Source: an uncultured bacterium
Lineage (GTDB): Bacteria > Chloroflexota > Anaerolineae > J036 > Brachytrichaceae
NCBI GenBank assembly: GCA_903921365.1
Contig: CAIXPS010000572.1
Coordinates: 1-35,413 of the forward strand
Direction: 5' to 3'
DNA length: 35,413 bases
Part shown: in pieces, positions 1 through 8,389 of the stretch
Layout: every line of letters starts with the position of its first letter
Position numbering within the stretch: position 1 is the stretch's first letter
Program-made: the position numbers and the translations under genes
The notes under the pieces: generated by a model
Seen by the model: the letters and a program-made list of their open reading frames with translations, nothing else
Database searches by the model: none
Told to the model about the DNA's origin: nothing

Positions 1-1083
<1,083 letters not shown>

Positions 1084-1090
1084 GTCTCTC

Positions 1091-1876
1091 CTATAACCTC
1101 TGTAGATGTATGCCGCCGTCTACATTGATGACTTCTCCGGTCGAGTACGGTAGATAATCGCTCGCGATGGCGACGACGGCGCGCGCGACTTCTTCAGCCC
1201 GACCCCAGCGCGCGATCGGCGCCAGCCCATCGGCGAAACTCCGGTCGTACTTCTCGTGCACCGCGCTGGTCATGTCGGTCTCGATGATGCCGGGGCGCAC
1301 CTCATAGACGTTAATACCGAACTCCGCAAGCCGATCGGCGAACAACCGCGTCATCATCCCTATGCCAGCCTTCGACAGGCAGTATTCGGCGCGACTGGTG
1401 CTGCTGATATAAGCGCTCATTGAGCCGATATTGACCACCTTCGGGCGCGGGAATGCGGCGTCAACCGCCTGGGCAGCCATCAGGCGCGCCACGGCCTGCG
1501 TCAGGAAAAACGGCCCTTTCAGGTTCACTGCCATCACCTCGTCGTAACTGGCCTCGGTCATCTGGAGCATGTCCATGCGCTTGCGCGGAGCCATGCCAGC
1601 ATTGTTCACCAGCAGGTCGATCCGGCCAAACACCTCCAGCGTCTCGTCGAGCAGGCGCGCGCGCTCGGCGGCATCCGCGATGTTCGCCTGGACCGCGATG
1701 CCTGCGCTCCCCGCACTCTGCACCAGTCCGAGTGCTTCGGCAGCAGCCTCCGCATTCGACTGGTAATTAATCACGATGCGCCAGCCCTTCTGCGCCAGTG
1801 CCGCCGCGATTGCTCGTCCGATGCCTCTGCTGGCGCCTGTCACCAGTGCGACGGGAGAGTTAGATAAGTCACTCAT
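1091..1876 (-). CDS. Short-chain dehydrogenase/reductase (FabG-like SDR)
   Basis: A 261-residue classical SDR that oxidises or reduces an alcohol/ketone with NAD(P)(H). The Rossmann motif TGASRGIG is at residues 13-20, the NNAG motif follows at about residue 90, and the catalytic Tyr165-x3-Lys169 (YCLSK) sits after the serine segment NIGSMSAY. The C-terminus has the usual GEVINVDGG ending. The ATG at 1876 is preferred over a longer reading because it has AAGGA about 10 bp upstream and gives the normal family length. It lies 13 bp after the URO-D-like gene and 7 bp before the OYE gene, so the four genes are probably co-transcribed. 3-Oxoacyl-ACP reductase annotation would be generic; a sugar- or polyol-type dehydrogenase fits the operon better. 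The exact substrate cannot be read from the sequence. Confidence 0.92.
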   Translation of the reverse strand: MSDLSNSPVALVTGASRGIGRAIAAALAQKGWRIVINYQSNAEAAAEALGLVQSAGSAGIAVQANIADAAERARLLDETLEVFGRIDLLVNNAGMAPRKRMDMLQMTEASYDEVMAVNLKGPFFLTQAVARLMAAQAVDAAFPRPKVVNIGSMSAYISSTSRAEYCLSKAGIGMMTRLFADRLAEFGINVYEVRPGIIETDMTSAVHEKYDRSFADGLAPIARWGRAEEVARAVVAIASDYLPYSTGEVINVDGGIHLQRL

Positions 1877-1889
1877 TGCTTTGAATCCT

Positions 1890-3041
1890 TTAGGGTTTGA
1901 CCGTTTCCCGCTCCAATATCTCCCACACTTTGGCGATGTAGTGGCGGTAGTTGACCAGCGGCGTGCCATTCGGGATGCGGTGATCGAGACCCAGCAGGCA
2001 TCCGCCGCTGCGTGCCATCGGCGGCAACTTGTATTCCAGTTCAGCGTCGATTTCAGCCAGCGTGCGCCGGATCACGTGTTTGTCGATCCCGCCGACAAAC
2101 GCGAGCTTATTCCCATACCTGGCGCGCACCTGCACGATATCCATCCCCGCAGCCGGTTCCATCGGCAGCAGGGTGTTGATGCCGGCGTCGATCAGCCCGT
2201 CGAGAACGCTGAGGATATTGCCGTCGCTGTCGATGCTGAAGATGCGCGCGCCGCGCTCGTGCAGCATGTCCCAGATGCGCCGGTAGTACGGGCGCAGGAA
2301 TTCGCGGATGTGGCGTGGGCTAATCAACGGGCCGCTCTTGCCGGCGAAGTCCTCGTGCACGTCGAGTTGATCGATCTGGATCCGCCGCGAGGCGTGTTCG
2401 AGAACCTGGAATGCCGTGTCGGCCATCGTCGCGAGCATGTCGTGGATCAGTTCGGGTTGCTCATAGAACGCGATGCATAGCGCCTCTTCGCCCATGAGCT
2501 GGCGCGGTTCATCGAACCCGCCCGGGATGCCGACCGAAACGACATAACCTTCCGCTTGCGCCTGACGGGCGCCGACCTCCCAGCCGTCGCCGAAGCGCTC
2601 CTCGGAGAACTCGTAATGCGATTTAATGCGCAGCCAGTCATCCATCGTCGCTACGGGATGATCGAGCGGCAGCGCAAGTGTGGCGGAGCCTTTGATCAAC
2701 TTCACCGTGCGCCCATAGGTGTCGCGCGCGATGATATATGCATCCGTTTCTTCGAGGATGCGCTCCACGTCATTCGGTCCCGCCAGCCAGCCGGTGTTGA
2801 GCGGTAGCGCGCTATACAGCGGCCTGCGGTAGCGGAACGCGCTCATGTCGATCTCGGCCTCTGTTGCGCCCTGCGCCCGCCACTCTTCCTTCACGCCGAT
2901 CAGCGGCCCGAATATCTCGGTGAACAGCGGTCGCGCGTTCGAACGGAAGGTCATGACGTCAAGATACTCTTCGCGCCGCGCGTCCATGCTGCGCTTGATG
3001 GCGAGCGCGTCGTGAATGTCGCTGAGGCGCCTGGTGCTCAT
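1890..3041 (-). CDS. Uroporphyrinogen decarboxylase (URO-D)/methyltransferase superfamily protein
   Basis: A 383-residue protein with the TIM-barrel layout of the URO-D/corrinoid-methyltransferase superfamily. It has a SGPLISPRHIREFLRPYYRRI segment, an IFSIDSDGNI segment (barrel strand with acidic residues), LLPMEPAAGMDIVQVRARYG, and FVGGIDKHV. These match the URO-D-like proteins found in glycan and aromatic catabolic clusters rather than true HemE: the N-terminal RQAGR-type motif of HemE is not visible and no other haem gene is nearby. Its ATG overlaps the stop of the GH88 gene in an ATGA arrangement, implying translational coupling. A demethylase or decarboxylase role on a sugar-derived substrate is possible, but this is inference; the family in such operons is poorly characterised. 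Confidence 0.8.
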   Translation of the reverse strand: MSTRRLSDIHDALAIKRSMDARREEYLDVMTFRSNARPLFTEIFGPLIGVKEEWRAQGATEAEIDMSAFRYRRPLYSALPLNTGWLAGPNDVERILEETDAYIIARDTYGRTVKLIKGSATLALPLDHPVATMDDWLRIKSHYEFSEERFGDGWEVGARQAQAEGYVVSVGIPGGFDEPRQLMGEEALCIAFYEQPELIHDMLATMADTAFQVLEHASRRIQIDQLDVHEDFAGKSGPLISPRHIREFLRPYYRRIWDMLHERGARIFSIDSDGNILSVLDGLIDAGINTLLPMEPAAGMDIVQVRARYGNKLAFVGGIDKHVIRRTLAEIDAELEYKLPPMARSGGCLLGLDHRIPNGTPLVNYRHYIAKVWEILERETVKP

Positions 3042-4213
3042 TCCTCACCCAGTCCTTTGCTCAAGGCTTCCATAAAGAAGTACTCGCCCCACATCACGCT
3101 CTCATCGACGCCCAGCCCTTTACGCTGGTGATACATGCCATGCTTCAGCACACCTTCCCATCCCGGCGTCTCAATCGCCAGGAACTCCGGGCTGCACAAT
3201 GTCGTGAGAATGCGCTCGGCATAGGCGCGATACGCTGCGGCTTTTGCCGGGGCGAGCGTCAGGCGGGCGAGGTTAAACAGGCCGCTGGCGGCAATCGCGG
3301 CGGCAGAGCTTTCGTAAGGGTGGCGCGGATTGGACTCTTCCCAGTCATTCGGCGGGACGCCATGCGCCGGTGTGCGCTCGATGTAGAAATCGGCGCAGGC
3401 CTCCGCCGTGTGCAGAAAACGCGCATCATGTGTGAAAGTATAGGCAGTTCCGAAGCCGTACAGCGCCCAGCTCAGCCCGCGCGCCCACGACGAATCGTCG
3501 CGCCAGCCCTGATGGGTGGTCTGCTTGAGGAACTCGCCTGTGCCAAGGTCGAACAGCCCTTCGTGCGAGGTGCTGCCATCGCCGCGCACCAGAGTGCGGC
3601 GCGAGGTCAGGCAATGTTGTGTGGCGCGGCGCTGCAGGTCGGCGTCGCCCGTTTGCTGGGCCGCATAGAAGAGGATGCCCACGTTCATCATGATGTCGAT
3701 GAACAAGCTGTCGTCCGAGACGAACGAACGCAGGTACTGCCCCTTCTCCTTGAAGCGCAGGCTGAGCGTGCGCCCGGCCTCGACGACGACGGCGTTCACT
3801 GCCGGGTCGCCTTCCAGGTCGAACCAGCGCTTCCATGTAGACCAGAACAGGAACCCCAGGTCGTGCACATTGCGATCGGTCTTGCGATGTTCGACCAACC
3901 GCGAATAGTGTTCGGCGCGCTCGCGCCAGTATGAGTCGCGCGTGTGGCGATACAGCAGCCACATCTGCCCGCCGAGAAAGCCTTCGCACCAGTTCGTCCA
4001 GGCTTCGCCACCGTGCTTCCATTTTCCGCCCGCCGTGTACATGGGGAAATAGTCGGGAACTGTTTCGATCAGCCGGAGCACTTGCGTCCCGGCGAAATCA
4101 AAAGCCTGGTTCACACGGGCGCGCAACTGAATATTCTCAGCCAACTGAGTACTCTCAGCCAACTGAGTACTCTCAGCCAATGGGTCGCTCACCGGAACTG
4201 TTATGTTGGTCAT
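3038..4213 (-). CDS. Glycoside hydrolase family 88-like unsaturated glucuronyl hydrolase
   Basis: A 391-residue protein from ATG 4213. It resembles GH88 enzymes, which hydrate the C4-C5 double bond of unsaturated uronic acids released by polysaccharide lyases. The family signature HQGWRDDSSWARGLSW is present, as are two candidate catalytic aspartates, Asp118 (VHDLGFLFW) and Asp173 (FIDIMMN). These lie at the relative positions of the two conserved Asp residues of unsaturated glucuronyl hydrolases. An upstream GTG at 4249 would add 12 residues but has no better ribosome site. Residues about 13-30 contain an unusual tandem LAEST/NIQ hexapeptide repeat. No signal peptide is evident, so action is probably cytoplasmic. 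It is the first gene of the operon and suggests use of glycosaminoglycan- or alginate-like oligosaccharides. Confidence 0.85.
   Translation of the reverse strand: MTNITVPVSDPLAESTQLAESTQLAENIQLRARVNQAFDFAGTQVLRLIETVPDYFPMYTAGGKWKHGGEAWTNWCEGFLGGQMWLLYRHTRDSYWRERAEHYSRLVEHRKTDRNVHDLGFLFWSTWKRWFDLEGDPAVNAVVVEAGRTLSLRFKEKGQYLRSFVSDDSLFIDIMMNVGILFYAAQQTGDADLQRRATQHCLTSRRTLVRGDGSTSHEGLFDLGTGEFLKQTTHQGWRDDSSWARGLSWALYGFGTAYTFTHDARFLHTAEACADFYIERTPAHGVPPNDWEESNPRHPYESSAAAIAASGLFNLARLTLAPAKAAAYRAYAERILTTLCSPEFLAIETPGWEGVLKHGMYHQRKGLGVDESVMWGEYFFMEALSKGLGEE
4124..4177. repeat. Three 18-bp in-frame tandem repeats inside the GH88 gene
   Basis: Units are 4124-4141, 4142-4159 and 4160-4177. The last two are identical (caactgagtactctcagc) and the first differs at two bases. 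On the minus strand they encode the hexapeptide LAESTQ twice, then LAENIQ. The array lies in the N-terminal region before the conserved GH88 fold, so the length could vary by slippage without breaking the enzyme. Confidence 0.9.
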
Positions 4214-4260
4214 GGGTAGGCTCGGTTCAAGATAGATTGGCAAAAGCACCCACTCTTTTC

Positions 4261-4296
4261 ACCGTTGTGTCGCAATAAAATTGCACTAAACCGTTG
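4261..4296. promoter_or_regulatory. Possible operator upstream of the GH88 operon
   Basis: A small inverted repeat GCAAT-aaa-ATTGC (4272-4284) is flanked by direct repeats ACCGTTG at 4261-4267 and 4290-4296. It lies between the proposed promoter at 4329-4358 and the GH88 start, where a sugar-responsive repressor could bind. The regulator is not in the window. Confidence 0.3.
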
Positions 4297-4328
4297 GACA
4301 CGAAGTGAATGGATGGGCGCTCGGCGTA

Positions 4329-4358
4329 ATGATATACCAGCACAAGCAAGAGTGTCAG
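4329..4358 (-). promoter_or_regulatory. Candidate sigma70-type promoter of the GH88 operon
   Basis: On the minus strand, a -35-like CTGACA (4358-4353) and a -10-like TATCAT (4334-4329) are separated by 18 bp. Each matches consensus at five of six positions. The rest of the 300-bp gene-free gap 4214-4513 holds only this, the possible operator and the terminator described separately. Confidence 0.4.
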
Positions 4359-4448
4359 CAATGTTTGAAATCGCGCTTTGCGTGTGGCAAAGGCGCTGGG
4401 CTTCGCCCCCAAGTGTCAATCGAACTTAGCCGCTTATTGAACCATACC

Positions 4449-4485
4449 AAAAAGGCCTCACGAGTTCTATCAACCCGTGAGGCCT
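4449..4485 (-). terminator. Rho-independent terminator after the hydrogenase operon
   Basis: A perfect 10-bp stem, AGGCCTCACG (4453-4462) pairing with CGTGAGGCCT (4476-4485), with a 13-nt loop. Read on the minus strand it is followed immediately by a TTTTT run (4453-4449). It lies 28 bp beyond the hoxH stop, so it ends the long hydrogenase transcript and separates it from the GH88 operon. Confidence 0.88.
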
Positions 4486-4513
4486 GCTTCTCTCCCCTGC
4501 TCCTCTTCTCCTC

Positions 4514-5941
4514 TCAGTCCCTCCGCACCGTCTCAGTCACCGTGCCGCTCGGATCGACGAATTCGAGGATCATCGGCATCTGACCGAGCGCGTGGGTGGA
4601 ACAGCTCAGGCACGGGTCGTAGGCGCGCACGGCAGCTTCGACGCGGTTGAGTAGCCCTTCGCGGACGGTCTGCCCGTTGATATAGGTCTTGGCGACACTG
4701 TCGACCGCATTGCACATGGCCCAGTTGTTGTGGCCGGTGGACACGATCAGGTTCACCTTTTCGATCTGGCCGTTTTCCTTCACCCAGTAGTGATGGAACA
4801 ACGTCCCACGCGGCGCTTCGATCACGCCCACAGCCTCGCCGTGGAAATCGCGCTTCGTGTTCAGGATGTCGTTACCCAGGATATCCGGATCGTTCAGCAG
4901 CGCTTCGACGCGCTCAATGGCGAACAGCGTCTCGATCAGGCGCGCATAGTGATAATGCAGCGTGTTTTCGACCGGCTTGCCGGGGTTCAGCGCGCGGAAT
5001 ATCTTCAGTTCCTCATTCGCGATCGGTGTATCGATCTGGTCGCACAGGTTCAGGCGGCCCAGCGCCCCGACGCGATACACACCTCCGGGAAAGCCCATCT
5101 TCTTATAGTACGGGAACTTCAGGTATGACCAGTTCTCGACGTGCTCGGAGATATAGTCCAGATAGCGCGGCGCGGCGAACTGCTCCAGCAGGTTGCCCTT
5201 CTGGTCGATCAACCGGCAATCGCCCTGATATAGTTCCAGGCTGCCCTTCGGCGTCACCAACCCGAAGTAGCCGGTGGGGAACACGGCGAACTTGTCGATG
5301 TCCTCGCGGTTCTTCGCCGCCCAGTCCTTCATGATGGCAATACCGGCCTGGGTCGTCGCCATAGCCTCGGCCACACCGGCCAGGATGCCTTCGCGCTCCG
5401 ACGGTTGGAGCGCCTTGTTCACGCCGCCCGGAACGGCGAAGTTCGGATGAATGCGCCGCCCACCCAGCGTGTGGATGATCTCCTGCCCGAACTTGCGCAG
5501 GTTTACGGCCTTCAGCGCCAGCGCGGGGTTAGCCTGAATCAATCCGACAACGTTGCGAATCGCCGGATCCGCATCAAACCCCAACAGCAAATCGGGGCCG
5601 GCCAACTCGAAAAAGTGCATCCCGTGGCTCTGGATGATCTGGCCCATATGCATCAGTTCGCGCAGCAGATTCGCCGTTCGCGGAGGTTCCGCGCCGACAA
5701 TCTGATCGCACACTTTAGCCGACGCCAGGTGGTGGCTGACCGGGCAAATGCCGCAAATGCGCGGCGTGATGCTGGGCATCTCGAAGAACATGCGCCCTTC
5801 GCAGAACTTCTCGAAACCTCGGAATTCGTTGATATGCAGATAGGCGTGCTCGACGTTGCCATCCTCTTTCATGTGGATGGTCACCTTGGCATGCCCCTCA
5901 ATGCGTGTTACAGGTTCAATCGTGATCTTATGTGTTGCCAT
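4514..5941 (-). CDS. hoxH: [NiFe] hydrogenase large subunit, group 3 (HoxH/HydL type)
   Basis: A 475-residue catalytic subunit that makes or oxidises H2 at a Ni-Fe(CN)2CO centre. Both nickel-ligand motifs are intact. The L1 motif [11 protein letters not shown] carries Cys63 and Cys66, and the L2 motif DPCLSCSTH carries Cys444 and Cys447. After His450 there is a 25-residue tail, the usual maturation peptide removed by a specific endopeptidase; no such protease or hyp gene is in the window. The motif wording is that of cytosolic group 3 (NAD(P)-linked) enzymes, most like 3d or the HydABCSL bifurcating type; the subgroup cannot be settled by eye. No signal peptide or membrane segment is seen. 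It is the last gene before the terminator, 29 bp after hoxY. Confidence 0.96.
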   Translation of the reverse strand: MATHKITIEPVTRIEGHAKVTIHMKEDGNVEHAYLHINEFRGFEKFCEGRMFFEMPSITPRICGICPVSHHLASAKVCDQIVGAEPPRTANLLRELMHMGQIIQSHGMHFFELAGPDLLLGFDADPAIRNVVGLIQANPALALKAVNLRKFGQEIIHTLGGRRIHPNFAVPGGVNKALQPSEREGILAGVAEAMATTQAGIAIMKDWAAKNREDIDKFAVFPTGYFGLVTPKGSLELYQGDCRLIDQKGNLLEQFAAPRYLDYISEHVENWSYLKFPYYKKMGFPGGVYRVGALGRLNLCDQIDTPIANEELKIFRALNPGKPVENTLHYHYARLIETLFAIERVEALLNDPDILGNDILNTKRDFHGEAVGVIEAPRGTLFHHYWVKENGQIEKVNLIVSTGHNNWAMCNAVDSVAKTYINGQTVREGLLNRVEAAVRAYDPCLSCSTHALGQMPMILEFVDPSGTVTETVRRD

Positions 5942-5970
5942 TACGCTTTATCCCTTCTTGCTACTCGTCT

Positions 5971-6513
5971 CTAATGCCAGTGCAGCTTATCGCCCTTGAG
6001 TTCCGGAATTCGCCCTTGCCCCAACTCGCTCAGCACGTAGAAAATAACGTCGGCGTCGGGCGGGCAACCCGGCACATTCACATCCACTTTGACGATATCG
6101 CTGACTGCGCGAACCTCGGTGGGAATGCATAACTCCGGGTCGTTCGGCACATGCCCCTCGCCATCGGTGCTCTCGGTCTCCACATAGGCGCGCTTCAACG
6201 CGTCTTCCAGCTTGAAGAAGTTGCGCAAGGCCACCACACCGCCAAACACGGCGCAGTCACCCAGCGATACCAGGCACTTGCTGCGGCTGCGCATGCGGAG
6301 CGCCACTTCCTCGTTATAGGTATTGTTTACCGCGCCGGACAGGATTCCAACATCCACACCGCTTTCATCGGGCACTTTGAGGTCAGTGATCGGGGTGGAG
6401 CGAATATCCACCAGGTTGGCCACGGCGACGATACGCTCGTCCATATCGAGTAGCGACATCTCACAACCCGCGCAACCCGCTAGCCAGTCCATTGATACCT
6501 TTGGTTTAGCCAT
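5971..6513 (-). CDS. hoxY: [NiFe] hydrogenase small subunit (HoxY/HydS type)
   Basis: A 180-residue subunit that passes electrons between the Ni-Fe site and the diaphorase. It has the short group 3 form carrying only the proximal [4Fe-4S] cluster. The likely ligands are Cys14 and Cys17 (GCAGCEMS), Cys87 (SLGDC) and Cys150 (VPGCPPD). There is no Tat signal peptide and no C-terminal medial/distal cluster domain, so it is cytoplasmic. An AAGGAG site 7 bp before the ATG lies inside the end of the preceding NuoG/HoxU-like gene, whose stop is only 2 bp upstream, indicating coupled translation. It is followed by hoxH. Confidence 0.95.
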   Translation of the reverse strand: MAKPKVSMDWLAGCAGCEMSLLDMDERIVAVANLVDIRSTPITDLKVPDESGVDVGILSGAVNNTYNEEVALRMRSRSKCLVSLGDCAVFGGVVALRNFFKLEDALKRAYVETESTDGEGHVPNDPELCIPTEVRAVSDIVKVDVNVPGCPPDADVIFYVLSELGQGRIPELKGDKLHWH

Positions 6514-6515
6514 TA

Positions 6516-8318
6516 CTAAGCTCCTTCCTTGGGATTCCAGTTCCCATCCAACGTCGCGCCGACGCGCTCGGCCAGCGCTTCAAATACTTTTTCGTTCGAC
6601 CACACATTGACAGGGGCGTTGATGCCGCGATGTGCTTCCTGCCAGCGGCCTTCCAGGTTCAAATAATGACCCTCTTGTTCCGTCCACATCTCCACAGGCA
6701 ACACCACGTCGGCCATGGCGGTGACCTGTGACACATAACTCGCCTGCACCGCCACAAACGGCGCGCCTTCGATCTGCTGCGCCAGCGCGGGGGTGATCTG
6801 TGCATCGCCGAGCGCCACATACACGGCCTGGCGTCCCTTCGGCTCAAATGGCTTATCCAGCTTGTACATGGCTGCGGCCATGCTATTCGCCGCACCCTGC
6901 ACACTGATCAGTGTCGCATTGAGCGCAGTTGCCAGTTTCACCGCAGCGTCCCAGTACACGCTCTTTCCAACAACGATCACGGGCTTTGTCGCGCCTGCGA
7001 TCAGCTTGGCGATGGCGGGATCGGTCACAATGCCGGCCAGCGTTTGCGCTTCTGCGCCCTTCGGCGCAATCAACGCCTTGTCCGCGATATCGGTCATGCC
7101 GCTCCCGGCATCCGCGCTATCAATCACGATCAGCTTGGCGCCTTTCGGTAAGTTGCGCTTGATGAAGAATCCGGCAACTTGATGCTGTGTGATCAGATCC
7201 GCGCCCGCCACCAGCACACAATCGGCGGTTTTCAGCGCGTCGAGCATGCCGGGCGTAAACGGCGTCGCGGCCTGGGGTTCCAGGCTCGTAACCATCGGGC
7301 TGCCCAACTTCGCGCCAAACAACTGCTCAAAATCGTGCAACGCTTCAGCTGTCAACCGAGGCGATGTCACTGCAGCGATGCCGGCGCCGTTCTGTCCCGC
7401 GAGCGGCTTGAGCTTGTCAGCAATAGCGCCCAGCGCCTCGTCCCACGTCGCTGCCTTCAACGCGCCATCCTTGCGCACAAGAGGCGTGAGCAGGCGTTCG
7501 CGCGTTTCCTTCATTGGTGTAAATCGCCCGATCTGGCACAACAGCCCATCATTTACCGGCGCATCCCAGTCGCCTTCGATGCGCACCAGGCGGTTATCGC
7601 GCACGATCATCTCGACGCCGCAGCCCACACTGCAACCGGGGCATGTGGTCTTCACATGTGCCACATCCTTCTCGCGACCCTGAAACACGCCGGCACGGTC
7701 AATCAAGGCGCCGGTCGGGCATACTTGCACACACGTGCCGCAACTGATGCAGGTGCTTTCACCCAGTGGGGCGCCCAGGTCGGCGATGACCAGCGTGCTT
7801 GCGCCGCGCTCCTCCACGCCCAGCGTGAAGTTGCCAACCAACTCGCCGCATGCGCGGATGCAACGCCGGCACAGGATGCAGCGGTTATTGTCGAGGACGA
7901 AGTCTTCGTGCGAGGCATCCATCGGGAAGGGCTGCCAGTTCGGCTGGAGCGGCCAGTGCGTCATGCCCTCGCCGTAAGCGGAGTTCTGCAGTTCGCAGTC
8001 GCCCCCGCTGACCGGGCAGTACATGCAGAAGTGATTGCGCTCGCTGAAGATCAGCGTGAGCACAAACTTGCGCGCCTCGCGCACTTTGGGCGTATTCGTC
8101 AGCACCACCATATTGTTGCTCGCCGGCAATGTGCACGACGGCTGCAACGTGCGGGCGCCTTCCACTTCCACCAGGCACATCCGGCAACCGCCGTACGGCG
8201 CCAGTTCCTTGTGGTCGCACAGGGTGGGGATATCGACGCCGACTGACTGTGCCGCGCGCAAGACGGTCGTCCCATCAGGAACAGCGACCTCTTGTCCATC
8301 TATTTTGAGAGTTACCAT
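6516..8318 (-). CDS. NuoG/HoxU-like iron-sulfur subunit of the hydrogenase (HydA-type, no H-cluster domain)
   Basis: A 600-residue electron-wiring subunit. In order it has: a plant-type [2Fe-2S] domain (Cys34, 45, 48, 62); a His-Cys [4Fe-4S] site spaced as in HoxU (His96, Cys98, 101, 108); two ferredoxin [4Fe-4S] clusters (Cys147/150/153/157 and Cys190/193/196/200); and a molybdopterin-oxidoreductase-type [4Fe-4S] site (Cys226, 229, 233, 261). About 330 residues of a shortened MopB-like domain follow, which probably bind no cofactor, as in NuoG. The [FeFe] H-cluster motifs are absent. A good AAGGA site precedes the ATG. It should connect the NuoE/NuoF diaphorase to HoxY. It differs from standard ~240-residue HoxU by the long C-terminal half. 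Confidence 0.92.
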   Translation of the reverse strand: MVTLKIDGQEVAVPDGTTVLRAAQSVGVDIPTLCDHKELAPYGGCRMCLVEVEGARTLQPSCTLPASNNMVVLTNTPKVREARKFVLTLIFSERNHFCMYCPVSGGDCELQNSAYGEGMTHWPLQPNWQPFPMDASHEDFVLDNNRCILCRRCIRACGELVGNFTLGVEERGASTLVIADLGAPLGESTCISCGTCVQVCPTGALIDRAGVFQGREKDVAHVKTTCPGCSVGCGVEMIVRDNRLVRIEGDWDAPVNDGLLCQIGRFTPMKETRERLLTPLVRKDGALKAATWDEALGAIADKLKPLAGQNGAGIAAVTSPRLTAEALHDFEQLFGAKLGSPMVTSLEPQAATPFTPGMLDALKTADCVLVAGADLITQHQVAGFFIKRNLPKGAKLIVIDSADAGSGMTDIADKALIAPKGAEAQTLAGIVTDPAIAKLIAGATKPVIVVGKSVYWDAAVKLATALNATLISVQGAANSMAAAMYKLDKPFEPKGRQAVYVALGDAQITPALAQQIEGAPFVAVQASYVSQVTAMADVVLPVEMWTEQEGHYLNLEGRWQEAHRGINAPVNVWSNEKVFEALAERVGATLDGNWNPKEGA

Positions 8319-8389
8319 GTTTTCTTCCTTTTGGTCCGTGTCACATCGCCGGCAATGTCGCCGACGACGCGATGACTTGTGTTTTTTCC

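Noticed and set aside
1890-3041. HemE, haem-biosynthetic uroporphyrinogen decarboxylase
   Set aside because: The characteristic N-terminal motif is not seen and the context is carbohydrate catabolism with no haem genes.
4124-4177. CRISPR-like array
   Set aside because: Units are contiguous 18-bp in-frame repeats without spacers inside a coding region.
6516-8318. [FeFe] hydrogenase catalytic subunit
   Set aside because: The N-terminal cluster pattern is shared with HydA, but the H-cluster motifs are absent and a MopB-like half takes their place.
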